Below are positions 23,816 to 34,374 of a stretch of DNA of 64,000 bases, piece by piece. A program made the translations under genes and the position numbers. Location: the NCBI RefSeq assembly GCF_000182565.1, contig NW_015971547.1, forward strand, positions 124,001-188,000. Reading direction: 5' to 3'. How positions within the stretch are numbered: position 1 is the first letter of the stretch; each line of letters begins with the position of its first letter. This DNA is from Spizellomyces punctatus DAOM BR117 (taxonomy: Eukaryota > Chytridiomycota > Chytridiomycetes > Spizellomycetales > Spizellomycetaceae). The notes beneath the pieces were generated by a model. That model worked only from the letters and a program-made list of their open reading frames with translations. It did not search any database and was not told the DNA's origin.

Positions 23816-26800
23816 ATGCAGGGAGAACAAACAGGTCCATCAGAGTCTGCCCCTTCAGGAAGACATTTCACGTCTACAGGGTCGGGCGTCGTTCAAGCAA
23901 ACATGGGCCCGGCGACGACTATGCCATTCACGGAAATGAATGCAAAAAAGGGTTCTCAAAGGGGTCGCGGAAGATACAGGAGAGGGAGAGGACGAGGAGA
24001 CTCTTCAACGGCACTTCATGACTCGGATGCGACTGGAACGAGTACTAATGATAGTATGGTACAAAACGCCGCGACACCACGTCCACGCAACACAAGATCG
24101 GCACGTAGCAGACGGCCACGTCCATTGACGGATGTACCGAATCACGAAGTGACGCTGGGTGGGACTGCATTGACCCATAGTCAAGGAAACCAACGTCGAC
24201 CGCGGATTCCATTGACGGTTCAAGGTCCAGTCCAGGATGAGGCAGCAAATCAAGAGACAACCCAAAGCGGGCAGACTATAGATGGGAACGGAGCCGGTAG
24301 CAGATCAGGAGAAAAAGAACGTAAACGACGACCGAGACACAAAAAAGCTCCCAGAGATGCATCGGGACCGGTGTCAGTGTCGGTCCAAGGAAACACGGAT
24401 CAGGAAGGCGATCTAACGGCATCGCTCATTGACGGCTTGACAAAGGGTGACTACGAGTGCATGATATGCTATGATATCGTCAGAGCAAGGGACGCTGTGT
24501 GGAGCTGCCACATTTGCTTTGCAGTCTTTCACTTGAAATGCGTCTCAAAGTGGGGCCGGAAATCTGCACAGGATGCACTTGCGAATCCAGCGTCGTCATC
24601 CTCATCATCAAATCAAGGTGGATGGAGATGTCCCGGATGCCAAACGCTGAATCTAAACATTCCGCTGGAATACAAGTGTTTCTGTACGAAATCCCTCAAC
24701 CCGCCATTCAGCCGCTACCTTGTTCCCCACACATGCGGTCAAACCTGTGGTCGAGACCGAAACTGCCCACATCCCTGTGGAATGCAATGCCATCCCGGGC
24801 CCTGTCGGCCTTGCGAGTCCCTGGCACCCCCCGTATCATGCCACTGTGGCAAAACCAGCCTGGTCGTCAGATGCAGCCTGCTAGCGAGCGTGGCGTTTGA
24901 GCCGTCGTGCGGTGAGGTATGCGGAAAGATGCTCTCTTGCGGGAACCACACATGCGAACAACCGTGTCATCCCGGCGACTGTACCCCGTGTCCCATTACA
25001 GTAGAGCAAGCCTGTCATTGTGGCAAGTCGAGTCGCAACGTTCCCTGTGGAACCTCGACAGATCCTTTCTCGTGTGAAACACCCTGTGGAATAAGTTTTG
25101 GATGTGGACATCATGACTGCCAGCGAACCTGTCACAACCCAGAAAACCATCCTACACTGTGCCCTTTTGATCCATCCGCTGTGAGGCACTGTCCATGTGG
25201 CGGGGCGACGGTCGCGTCGTTAACTGAGGGCAGAGGACGAGAATCTTGCACGGACGCTATTCCAACCTGCGGTAAAGTATGTAACAAGGTTCTCGGATGC
25301 GGTCATCGATGTACTGTTCCATGTCACACTGGAGAATGGTATGTACTCAACATTTGTTCCATGGATATATACGTATCAAGTAATAATCTAATTTTATCAT
25401 GACAGTCCACCTTGCAGTGAAATCATTACCGCGCCATGCCGATGCGGCAAGGAAATGCTACAACTTGCGTGTATCGACTTACCGCGTGACGACCAAGGCG
25501 AGATTCAGCCCCCCCTATGCAATCGCACTTGCACGGCAATGCGACACTGTAAACGACATAAATGCAAAGACCGTTGTTGCGATATTCAATTTCACGTGTG
25601 CACACAGACCTGCGACAAGACTCTTAAATGCGGAAAACACCCGTGTACGTACCCGTGTGGACATCCCGGCCGCTGCCACGACTGCATTGTCGGCGTCTCA
25701 TTTGATGAAGTAACGTGTCATTGTGGTCGAACGACAATGTACCCCCCGATTCCATGCGGTACGCCGCCTCCGATATGTACCTACCCCTGCACCCGAGATT
25801 TACCCTGTGGACATGTCCCGCTGAGCGAACACCCCTGCCATCCGGACACGGACCCCTGTCCGCCATGTGTGGTCTTTGTCGAACGCCCCTGTGCCTGTGG
25901 GAAAAAAACAATGAAAAACATTCCCTGTTCTAGACAGGGTGCGCCCTCCTGCGGACAAAGCTGTGACAAGACCCTCGACGCCTGTGGACACGTTTGCCTC
26001 CGGTTCTGTCATACGGGCCCTTGTATTGACACGACGCATAAATGTGCATCCAAATGCGGACGTGTACGATCTGTTTGCGGACATACTTGCGCGTTTCCTT
26101 GCCATGGCACACGATTCTGTGCTGAAGACCGCCCTTGTAAGGCCACAACGATCCAAACCTGCCCATGCGGCCTACGCACCACGACCGTAACTTGCGGGGC
26201 TTGGAAAGAGAGCTTGGGAAATACGCTGGAACTTGCCTGCGATGACGCATGCGCCGTGGCCGAACGTAACCGCAAACTAGCGGAAGCTCTCGAAATTACC
26301 CCTTCCATCCGACCCACCATCACTTGGCCCGCTACACTGATCCACCAAGCCAACCAAAACCCAACCCTCGTAAAATCCATTGAAAAAACTCTCGAAACCT
26401 TTCTTTCCGACCCCACGAAACGTACACACCATTTCCCACCGTCGAAATTCAACGCCTTTATTTCCTCCCTGGTTGGTTTCTATAACCTTACACCCACATT
26501 TCTTGACACGGACCGGAAAGCACAGTCCAGCATTCTTGTTCGTAAAACACCTACTTCCTGGGTCCCGTCCATTCTTCTTAGCGCTGCCTCGCAATCTAAA
26601 CCCCCCACAACCACCGCCTCCACGACAACCTCAACCGCACATAGCAACACAACACACCGTAACACCGCCACACCGACCAACACACCTCACTCTACCTCCC
26701 TCACCATCACGTCCCTCCCCGACGGCATGGACACCAACGACATTCAAATCCTTCTTGACCCCCTCCTAGATTCCACCATTTCGACTCACATCCATTGGAC

Positions 26801-27068
26801 GACCCCCACGGACGTCATTGTATCCTTTTCGACCTATCCTGAAAGCATCGAACGAAATGTTCGAAACAAGTTTGTTGGGAATGGGTGGGCCAAGGATGTT
26901 TTTGTGAGTGAGGTAAAGGAGAGGGGTAAACCCAGTGGGCCGGTTGTACCAGTCCCTGTACCTGTGCCTGTTCCCACTGGGAACTCGTTTGGTGTGCTTT
27001 GTGATGAGGAGGATCGGGGAATGGTGGAAAGAGGACCTACACCAGAGTCTTGGGATAATGAAGATTGA
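23816..27068 (+). CDS. NFX1/Fap1-type zinc-finger protein (RING, NF-X1 fingers, R3H)
   Basis: Homologue of human NFX1, yeast Fap1 and Drosophila shuttle craft: a nuclear/cytoplasmic protein with a RING-like domain and tandem NF-X1 zinc fingers. Exons 23816-25338 and 25406-27068 give 1061 residues. The first ~200 residues are basic, Arg/Gly-rich and disordered (GRGRYRRGRGRG). The RING starts near residue 212 with YECMICYDIV and ends WRCPGCQTLN. A long array of NF-X1 fingers follows to about residue 780, for example CGHHDCQRTCH and CGHTCAFPCHG. An R3H-type region comes next (HHFPPSKFNAFISSLVGFYN then VRKTPTSWVPS). The C-terminus is acidic and ends SWDNED. The frame is open upstream to 23708 but without an ATG, so 23816 is the start. 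Confidence 0.96.
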
Positions 27069-27658
27069 GTCATGGGTTATGGTCATCGTTGGGATGATTA
27101 TGATGTTGGGTTTTTTATTTGGAAAATGTATTCCTTGGGTTTTGAAACCCCATCAACGGAATTGGAATAAATATTGCTATCAATCTAGAATTCTATTGAA
27201 TGATTCATTGAAAAGATCTTTAGCAATTCAGGAAATGTATTAGACAACACTGGCAATATTCAATAAGAATCCTGACAGACATAAACTATTTTCCAAACAA
27301 TACCTCGATGGGTGTTTCTAGTTTCATACATGACAGCTGCGGTATCCAATGGGGACATAGGTCCGTATCTGAGGTCCATTTCAAAGAGTATTGGATCATG
27401 TACATTTTATAGTTTTTGCTGCTTTAATTGATATTTCACTCATGATGATGATTATGTTAAACTCTATTCTGAAATGTCATCATAAAGGACCCACTCAAAT
27501 ACCTTACAAAAACCCATACATATATCATAGCTATTAGCTCTTTAGCACCTGAACATTGGATACGCGAGGAGCACGTCCGCTTACATAACCGATCGGGACT
27601 CCAAACTTCACTCCAAGATCTCGACGTTATACTTTGTATATTCGCACCGTTTGTGACT
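27069..27658. other. Intergenic region, NFX1 3' / LRRC9-like 5'
   Basis: 590 bp, AT-rich in its first half. It probably holds the NFX1 3' UTR and the LRRC9-like promoter. An additional upstream exon of the LRRC9-like gene cannot be excluded in 27540-27658. Confidence 0.35.
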
Positions 27659-30600
27659 ATGGAAGGAGATCCAAGAACAGGAGGACTCGTCAAGAACTCT
27701 ACTTTTCAAACAGCTTCTGATCGAGCGTTTTTGTATGAGAGTAACAAGGATGTTGCTGCCGTCGTAAGTAAGCCCTTCACCTTCCTCTCACCCAACAACC
27801 ACCCTATAATAAAAACACGAAAAAACATGTTTTACAGTGCACCCACAACAACATCACCCAAACAACCTACACCAACACACCTCCAACAACCCTCTCACTC
27901 TGCTTCTACAACCTCCCCTCCCTATCCGTCCTATCCCATTTCACATCCCTAACAACCCTCTGTATCGTCGCGCAAGATATAAATTCTTTAAAAGGGTTGA
28001 ATGCTTGTCCGTTTTTGGAGAGGTTGTGGGTTTGTGAGACTTTTGTGGAGGTTTTGGAAGGGTTGGAGGGGTGTCGGGAGTTACGAGAGTTGTATTTGTG
28101 AGTTTTGATCGTTTTTTTGTGTGTGCTGGGAGTGGTATTGTGCACAAAGTAGTTATTGACTCTCTTTTCTGTTCAGGTATACGAATCGGATTCGACGGAT
28201 TGAGGGCTTGGATACTTGTACGAAATTGCAAGTCCTTTGGTTATGCGATAACGGTTTGTACCATCCCCTGAAGTTTTTACAGTCCGGGTTATATTCGTCA
28301 TCTTATGATATCAGATATTAGTACCCTAGAAAACATATCTGGTCTAAAAGATTTAAAACAACTCCATCTCGGGAATAACCGGATAGAATCTGTTGGAGAT
28401 GCTTTGGATGAGAATTTCGCTTTAGAGGTAACATCCCACTTTTCATATCCACAAATTACTGTAAGCGCTCATTTGTATGATTTTAGGATCTCAATTTATC
28501 TGGAAACGCCATCTCATCCTTTCGTCAAGTCATGTTCCTCTCTCGTTTACCAAACCTCCATTCCTTATGTTTATCTGATCCCAATTTTGCTGAAAATCCC
28601 ATTTGTGGATTATCGAATTACCAAACGCATGTTATATACCATTTACCAAACTTGAAATGGTTGGATACGTTGCAAGTTACTGAGGAGAGTCGGAGGATTA
28701 TTAATGCGACGGTGATGAAGAAACGCATGTGAGTTTTTGATTTGTTTTGGTTTGTGGTGGGATATGAGGGTTGATAGTTTTGTTTTTTTCGTAGGTATTA
28801 TAATATGCGGATTCGGACCATTAAGCGCAACACAAACTTTTTGATCAAAGTACTTGAAACTCGGACGTCGGATGCATCGCATCTGGAATCAGATTTACTT
28901 ACCCTTATTGAACGAGTCAAAAAAGTTGTTAAACGACAGGACGATCTTGCTGGATCTACCATACCAGTACGTCTTGATTTCTTTCTTGCTGACCCTCTAT
29001 TCTTTGTTTATTCATGTTTAGAGCGATTGGTTTTTTTAGAACCATGATATAAGAAAGTGGACTGAAACACTACACCGTCTCAACCACTTCATCACTACAA
29101 AATCCAATGCCCTCCAACATCTCCACATGCATAAATCGCAACTGTTGAACCAAATTATCGATACAAGTGATATGGCCATCAGGTACTTACTTCCATTAAA
29201 GAAAGATATACGAACTACTTGTTGACATATATCTTAGAAAACTCTTGTTGGAACTCGAAACGGGTGGAAATGTCCGGTTTGAGCAAGTAGAAGATGATAA
29301 TGAGGTTGTGTCGCGGGTACTAGAAAACTCGAATGCCAACGTACATTGTATTTCGAGAGTTCATAACCGGTTTCTAAGAAATCAATTTGAGGTATTGATC
29401 ATGTTCATGTGGTTTTTGTTGGTCTTTATTTTAACTATTTAACCCTAACCCTATTTTTGACTTGAACGGGTGCTAACGATTCTCTCTACTTAGGCAGCAA
29501 CAAAACCCGACGATACCTTCACATACCTCTGTTTCCAATCCAAAGACGTCTTTTCAATCGTTGAATACGGGTTCTGTGAACCAGTAACATTAACCCAATT
29601 CCTGTCCATAAACGAAACCGAACCAGGACTCTGCCAAGCGATCCTCGTAAAAACCCCTCTCACAGATCCCAAAGAAAAAGATTCAGACACATTTTCGTCT
29701 ACCCAGCCCCTTCTTCCGGAATACTTGCTCGAATACACTTTGCCAAACGCTGAAAAACTCTCGATGGTCGAACAAGTGGTTTTGGATACGGCCTTGTCGA
29801 ATCGGTTGAGTTTGGCGGGGATGCCGGGAGTTGTCTCGGATGTGACGAGTCGGATGCAGGATGGGGTAAGGGTGTTTGTGTTGCATTTTGGTCTTGAGTA
29901 AATAGCGGTGTTTACCTTTCTTTGGTTGGCTTTTTCATGGTTTTAGCCGATACATTCTTTGCATGACATGACGCTTTCTTTGATTGAATCACAGTATCCT
30001 GAAATAAAAGCCGCAAACGACGTTCCCATTTCATCGATCGTAAGTCTCTTTCCTCTCTGTTATTGTCCTTTCATATGCTGAACCACGTAACAATTAGGAC
30101 TCTACAAACCCTCCAGTAGGAGAAATCCTCAATCTCTCCTTTTCACCCAACCCCCTCCCAACACCTTACACTCACATCAAAACCCTCCGTCTCTCCCACT
30201 GCAAACTCACGAGCATCCCACCTCTCCCACCGCATCTCGAGACACTGGACGTGAGTTTCAACAACTTGGACTCGCTTACGGGATGTGTTAGTGTAAAGTA
30301 CTTGGATGCAGCGGGGAATCATGTTGGGGATGTTGAAGGCTTGGTAGAATTATTCCAAGGTACATCGTTTCACTTTTTCGTTTCTTATGTTTAATTGGTG
30401 GGCATGTCCTTACCATTATGGATATATGTAGGTTCTGCTCTCCTTACACTGGACACACGATTCAACCCCGTTTGTAAAAGCAAGGGGTACCGAGCATATA
30501 TTCATACACGCCTTCCACACATACAAATCCTAGATGGCATACCCTACCCTAAAACCGAAAAGGTATCTTCCCTCTTTCCATGGTTTATCGTATACGTACT

Positions 30601-32923
30601 GATTTTGATTACGGATTCCAAAAAGGCACCCCAACCACTCTCCCTACCCTCCATTCTCAACCACGCTTCAACCCAACCCCACCTCTTTCGACCCCTCAGT
30701 GTCCGTACGCAAGCAGGGTACGGCTTCTCGGCGGGCCAAAATGAGTATTGGCGGTTATCCCATTCTCCGCATCTTGCTGAATCGGTTATATTGGAAGCGA
30801 TTACGACGTTGGAGTTGGATTCGTGTCAGTTGTTTGATTTGGATGTTCTTCCGTTAGGGTAAGAGAATTTACGAAAAAAAAAGAATGGGATGGCGTTGCT
30901 TACCTTTTTGTTTATTTTGTTAGACTCGTCAATCTCCGCTGGGCAAGTTTCAGAAACAATAACCTGAGAGATATATCCAAACTCGCCCAATACACCCACC
31001 TAGAAGAACTTGTTCTCGAGAACAATGAAATTGAATCCATGGATGCCTTGACGGCTCTCAAAAATCTGATTAAACTCGATGTGAGCATTAATCGCATCTC
31101 GTCGGTAGAGTGTGCAAGGGATTTTGCGTCCTTGATGTGCTTGTCGTTGGAGAATAATTGTGTTGGATGTTTGAGGCCTTTGGCAGAGTTGCCGACGTTG
31201 ATGGAATTTTGTGAGTTTAATGTTGTTTGTTTATACGTACTTTACGCTTGATGTTTTTGTGTCTTCTGATGAACGTTTTATTTTAGACTGCGGGAACAAT
31301 TGCCTTGGAGACTTAATAAACATCTTTCCACTAAAAGCACTTCCTCGCTTGATCATTTTGGATTTCACTGGGAATACTGTATGCCAAGTGGATAACTATC
31401 GATTATTCTCAATTTATCATTTAACACGATTAAAGGTAACCGCTCATCATTTAAACCTTGCATCACATATGTATTGATACGTGATATCAAGATTCTCGAC
31501 GGAACAGGCATATCACCGAAAGAACAAACATTGGCACGGGAAGCCTATCTCGGCAAACTTACCATCGAACTCCTCGGTGAAAAAATCGGACACTTGACAT
31601 TCAAAAACATATGCGAACTCGACCTCCGCAACTGCAAAATTCGAGAAATAGATTGTTTCGCCGACTGCGATTTCAGAAATTTACGAAAACTCGTTTTCGA
31701 CAATAACCTTTTAACCAATATCGATTGTTTTGTTGGTCTCACGGGCCTCAAAACCCTTTCGCTAAACAATAACCGCATTGAACGGCTCTTATCGACAGAC
31801 CAACCTGCACCCATGACATCCCCAAATGGCATCATGAGACTCGATACACCGGAATACGGACGACAACAGACCGTCAAGACCCTTTTACCCAATTTAGAGG
31901 AACTTTCTTTAGGATATAACTGTATTTCGAGAATTGCAGATTTGGCGTTATACCGGTTGGCACATTTAAAGATGCTTTATTTGCATGGGAATCGTATTAG
32001 CAAGGTTTGTTTTTTCTCTTGGCTTCACTCGCATGTACTTGCCAGTTGTCTGACCACTGCATCTCTTTTATTTTAGGTCGATGGATTAGAACACATGACA
32101 AACCTGATTGAACTCGTCTTGGACAGAAACCAAATCAAGGGTGTTGATCCCTCGTCGTTTGTCTCATTGATCAACCTAAAAGAGTTGCATATAAAGTAAA
32201 GTGCTTTGGAGTAAGTATTACAGTACGAAGACCAATATTAAATCAAAGCATCATTCACATTTTAGAGAAAACCGAATCAAATCCCTCTCCCATTTTGATT
32301 GCCTTCCAAACCTCCTCCACTTGCATTTGGCTAATAACCGGGTACACGACACTAGCGAAATCGAGGTAAGTCCCCATAATCCACCACCATCATCCAAAAC
32401 ACCTCAACTCAAAATGCACACAATAACAGAAAATGAAACTCCCAAGCCTGATTGAAATCTCTCTCTCCGCCAACGCCGTAGCCCGCAAACAAATGTACCG
32501 ATACGCCCTCGTGATCCGGTTTCCACAGATTATGGGTATCGATGGCAAGGATGTCACACTTGAGGAGCGTCAACGGGCTGAAATGTACTTTATGGAACAA
32601 TGCATGTTGAGAGAAGATACGAGTCCTCTAAATAAGATGGTGGGGCATTCCGTTTCGTCTATTCCTGGGACGCAAACAGTGAATGGAATCAAATTACCCA
32701 TCAAGATTACGTCGGTTGTTTTGGATGGCAAGTAAAAATGGTTTTCTCCATCGAAAACTCGAAAGTGTGTTTTTGTATATTGAGTTTTGTTATATATTGT
32801 AGGTTTGGAAATGAAGCTTGCTGCAAACTCTTCTGGGTTTGGATCACCAGCGCGATCATAGCATTTGGCGCAACTCCCCGAACTCGTCGGCATTGCAAAG
32901 CAATAACAAATCCTCTCGGCTGA
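27659..32923 (+). CDS. LRRC9-like leucine-rich-repeat protein
   Basis: Large leucine-rich-repeat protein that follows animal LRRC9 along its whole length. It is split into roughly 20 exons. The first two join in frame (27659-27763 to 27838), giving CFYNLPSLSVLSHFTSLTTL and CIVAQDINSLKGL, as in the human N-terminus. Other landmarks: IYHLPNLKWLDTLQV and MKKRMYYNMRIRTI near 28640-28830, LLPEYLLEYTLPNA near 29710, LETLDVSFNNLDSLTGC near 30240, LVNLRWASFRNNNL near 30930, and NYRLFSIYHLTRLK near 31400. The middle carries non-LRR segments that human LRRC9 also has. The 3' end is uncertain: the last intron can start at GT (frame to 32923) or four bases earlier at GC (stop at 32861). The start and exon borders between 28900 and 29500 are approximate. 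Confidence 0.85.
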
Positions 32924-33129
32924 TAAAAGACTGATATATCATAAATAAAAAAATGCAAATCTTGATCTAGATACATGGATGTAGGCATCCACGCCTGTGC
33001 ACAAGTACCAATGCCGTTCTCCCCACCACACTTGCTGCACCATTTCCCGTTCACGGACGGCTTCCTCTCCTTTCTACCCCAACCTCCCAAACCAATACGC
33101 ACAGACCCCATCGCCCAAAACAGCCGCTA
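32924..33129. other. Convergent 3' region, LRRC9-like / Tim14
   Basis: 206-bp convergent 3' region. A minus-strand frame here contains a CSKCGG motif but lies in the 3' flank of both genes and has no supporting structure. Confidence 0.35.
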
Positions 33130-33426
33130 CTACCTCCGTTTATCCAGCATATCCTTCGCCTCATTTATTTTACTCGCCAAATACGGACTCCCACCTCTGT
33201 CCGGGTGATTCAACAACATAATTCTCCGATGCGCTTCTTTGAGTTTATCCTTTGATGCACTTTCGCGTATACCCAATATGAGTGCTGCTTCCCGTTTCGT
33301 CATTTTGGATTCGAACCCGCCTCTGTAGAATGATTTTCCGCCGATTCGGGAGGAGGCTCGTAGGGCTGCTCGGCCTACAAGGGCTGCGACGGCAACTCCG
33401 GCGCCAATGGCGAGTGCGCTTGCCAT
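33130..33426 (-). CDS. Tim14/Pam18 mitochondrial J-protein
   Basis: J-domain subunit of the TIM23 import motor, which stimulates mitochondrial Hsp70 during protein import. One exon, 98 residues. The N-terminal membrane segment ([20 protein letters not shown]) is followed by the signature [20 protein letters not shown] and the J domain with its HPD tripeptide in [15 protein letters not shown]. The end is [13 protein letters not shown]. Length and layout match DNAJC19/Tim14. The frame extends upstream to another ATG (33567), but that would add 47 residues not seen in the family, so 33426 is chosen. It starts 222 bp from the divergent mL53 gene, another mitochondrial protein. Confidence 0.97.
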   Translation of the reverse strand: MASALAIGAGVAVAALVGRAALRASSRIGGKSFYRGGFESKMTKREAALILGIRESASKDKLKEAHRRIMLLNHPDRGGSPYLASKINEAKDMLDKRR

Positions 33427-33648
33427 GTGTGCGTGTGTTTTTTTTGGAAGTGTTGGAGTGCGATAGGTGATTCGGTGGGCACCGATGCTTTGAATGTAGC
33501 GGAAAACTGCAAAACGAAAGTCGGCAGATCGGTGACTAACTTCCAGTTCACGTGCTTTGGTTGTCATGGCATCAAAGCAGCGAGCGACAGGAAGCCCTCT
33601 GGAACTAACCTCTCCAAGATCCTTCCACTTGATGAATTGCTTTCCACC

Positions 33649-34193
33649 ATGCTTAAATTCATTGACCGAATAGTAGTCAACTTTGCACCACTCAACCCTG
33701 CATCCCGGTCAGCAAGGTAATGTCAATGTCCCACAGTCAATTTCCTTCTACCCGCTCAAGGCGTAAGTATTGACAAGAAAAACATTTGGGCAAAAAGGGC
33801 CTTCCTCCAACGACTCGTCACAGACGGAAACCGACAATCAAACCCAAAATGCAACGTCGTGATCAACATGTCGGATAAAGTGGGAAAGCCAACTATCGAA
33901 GTACTCTACAGTATGTCAACAGATTTTAGCTTTGGGTGTGCTTGCAACCGGGTGTCTCACAACTAATATATTGTTTAGCAAACAAACAGGCGCTGAAACT
34001 GGATACGGAAACGTTAACCGCCGCAGAGATTGCCAAGGATGTGAATCGTCTGTCAAAACGGCTGCAATTGGTGGGTTGGAAACACTTGCATAGTTTTGAC
34101 CAAAACTGGAAGTTTAACCACAATATTCATAATATCAGGAAGAAGATATTGCCCAATCTGGGTAGAGCTGATGTTTGGATGAGGGACGAGTAG
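33649..34193 (+). CDS. Mitochondrial large ribosomal subunit protein mL53
   Basis: Small mitoribosomal protein (human MRPL53, yeast Mrpl44). Exons 33649-33716, 33798-33910 and 33979-34193 join in frame to 131 residues. The pattern [20 protein letters not shown], then [20 protein letters not shown], then [20 protein letters not shown] fits the thioredoxin-like core of the family. [20 protein letters not shown] is the following helix. It lacks a long presequence, as is usual for this protein. The assignment is by remembered family pattern and length. Confidence 0.82.
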
Positions 34194-34374
34194 ATTTCTT
34201 GAATTACACGTTGGTTGCGGACAATGATGCGGAGCGCTATGTAAGGATATCAAAAAGCCGAGCGGCTGCAATCAAAACCCCGCTTCGCAGGTCCGCATGG
34301 CGAAATCATGACAACAGACAGCAAATGTACAAATAAATACATATTTATATAGTAAATAGATGCCTTGTGCGATA

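Noticed and set aside
29438-29456. Two telomere-like CCCTAA units (TTAACCCTAACCCT)
   Set aside because: Only two units, inside an intron of the LRRC9-like gene; too short to be an interstitial telomere.
32707-33111. Minus-strand frame with a CSKCGG motif
   Set aside because: Overlaps the LRRC9-like 3' exon and lies in the 3' flank of Tim14; no homology recognised, likely a shadow.
33290-33325. GGTTCGAATCC on the minus strand, a tRNA B-box
   Set aside because: It lies inside the conserved [11 protein letters not shown] coding segment of Tim14.
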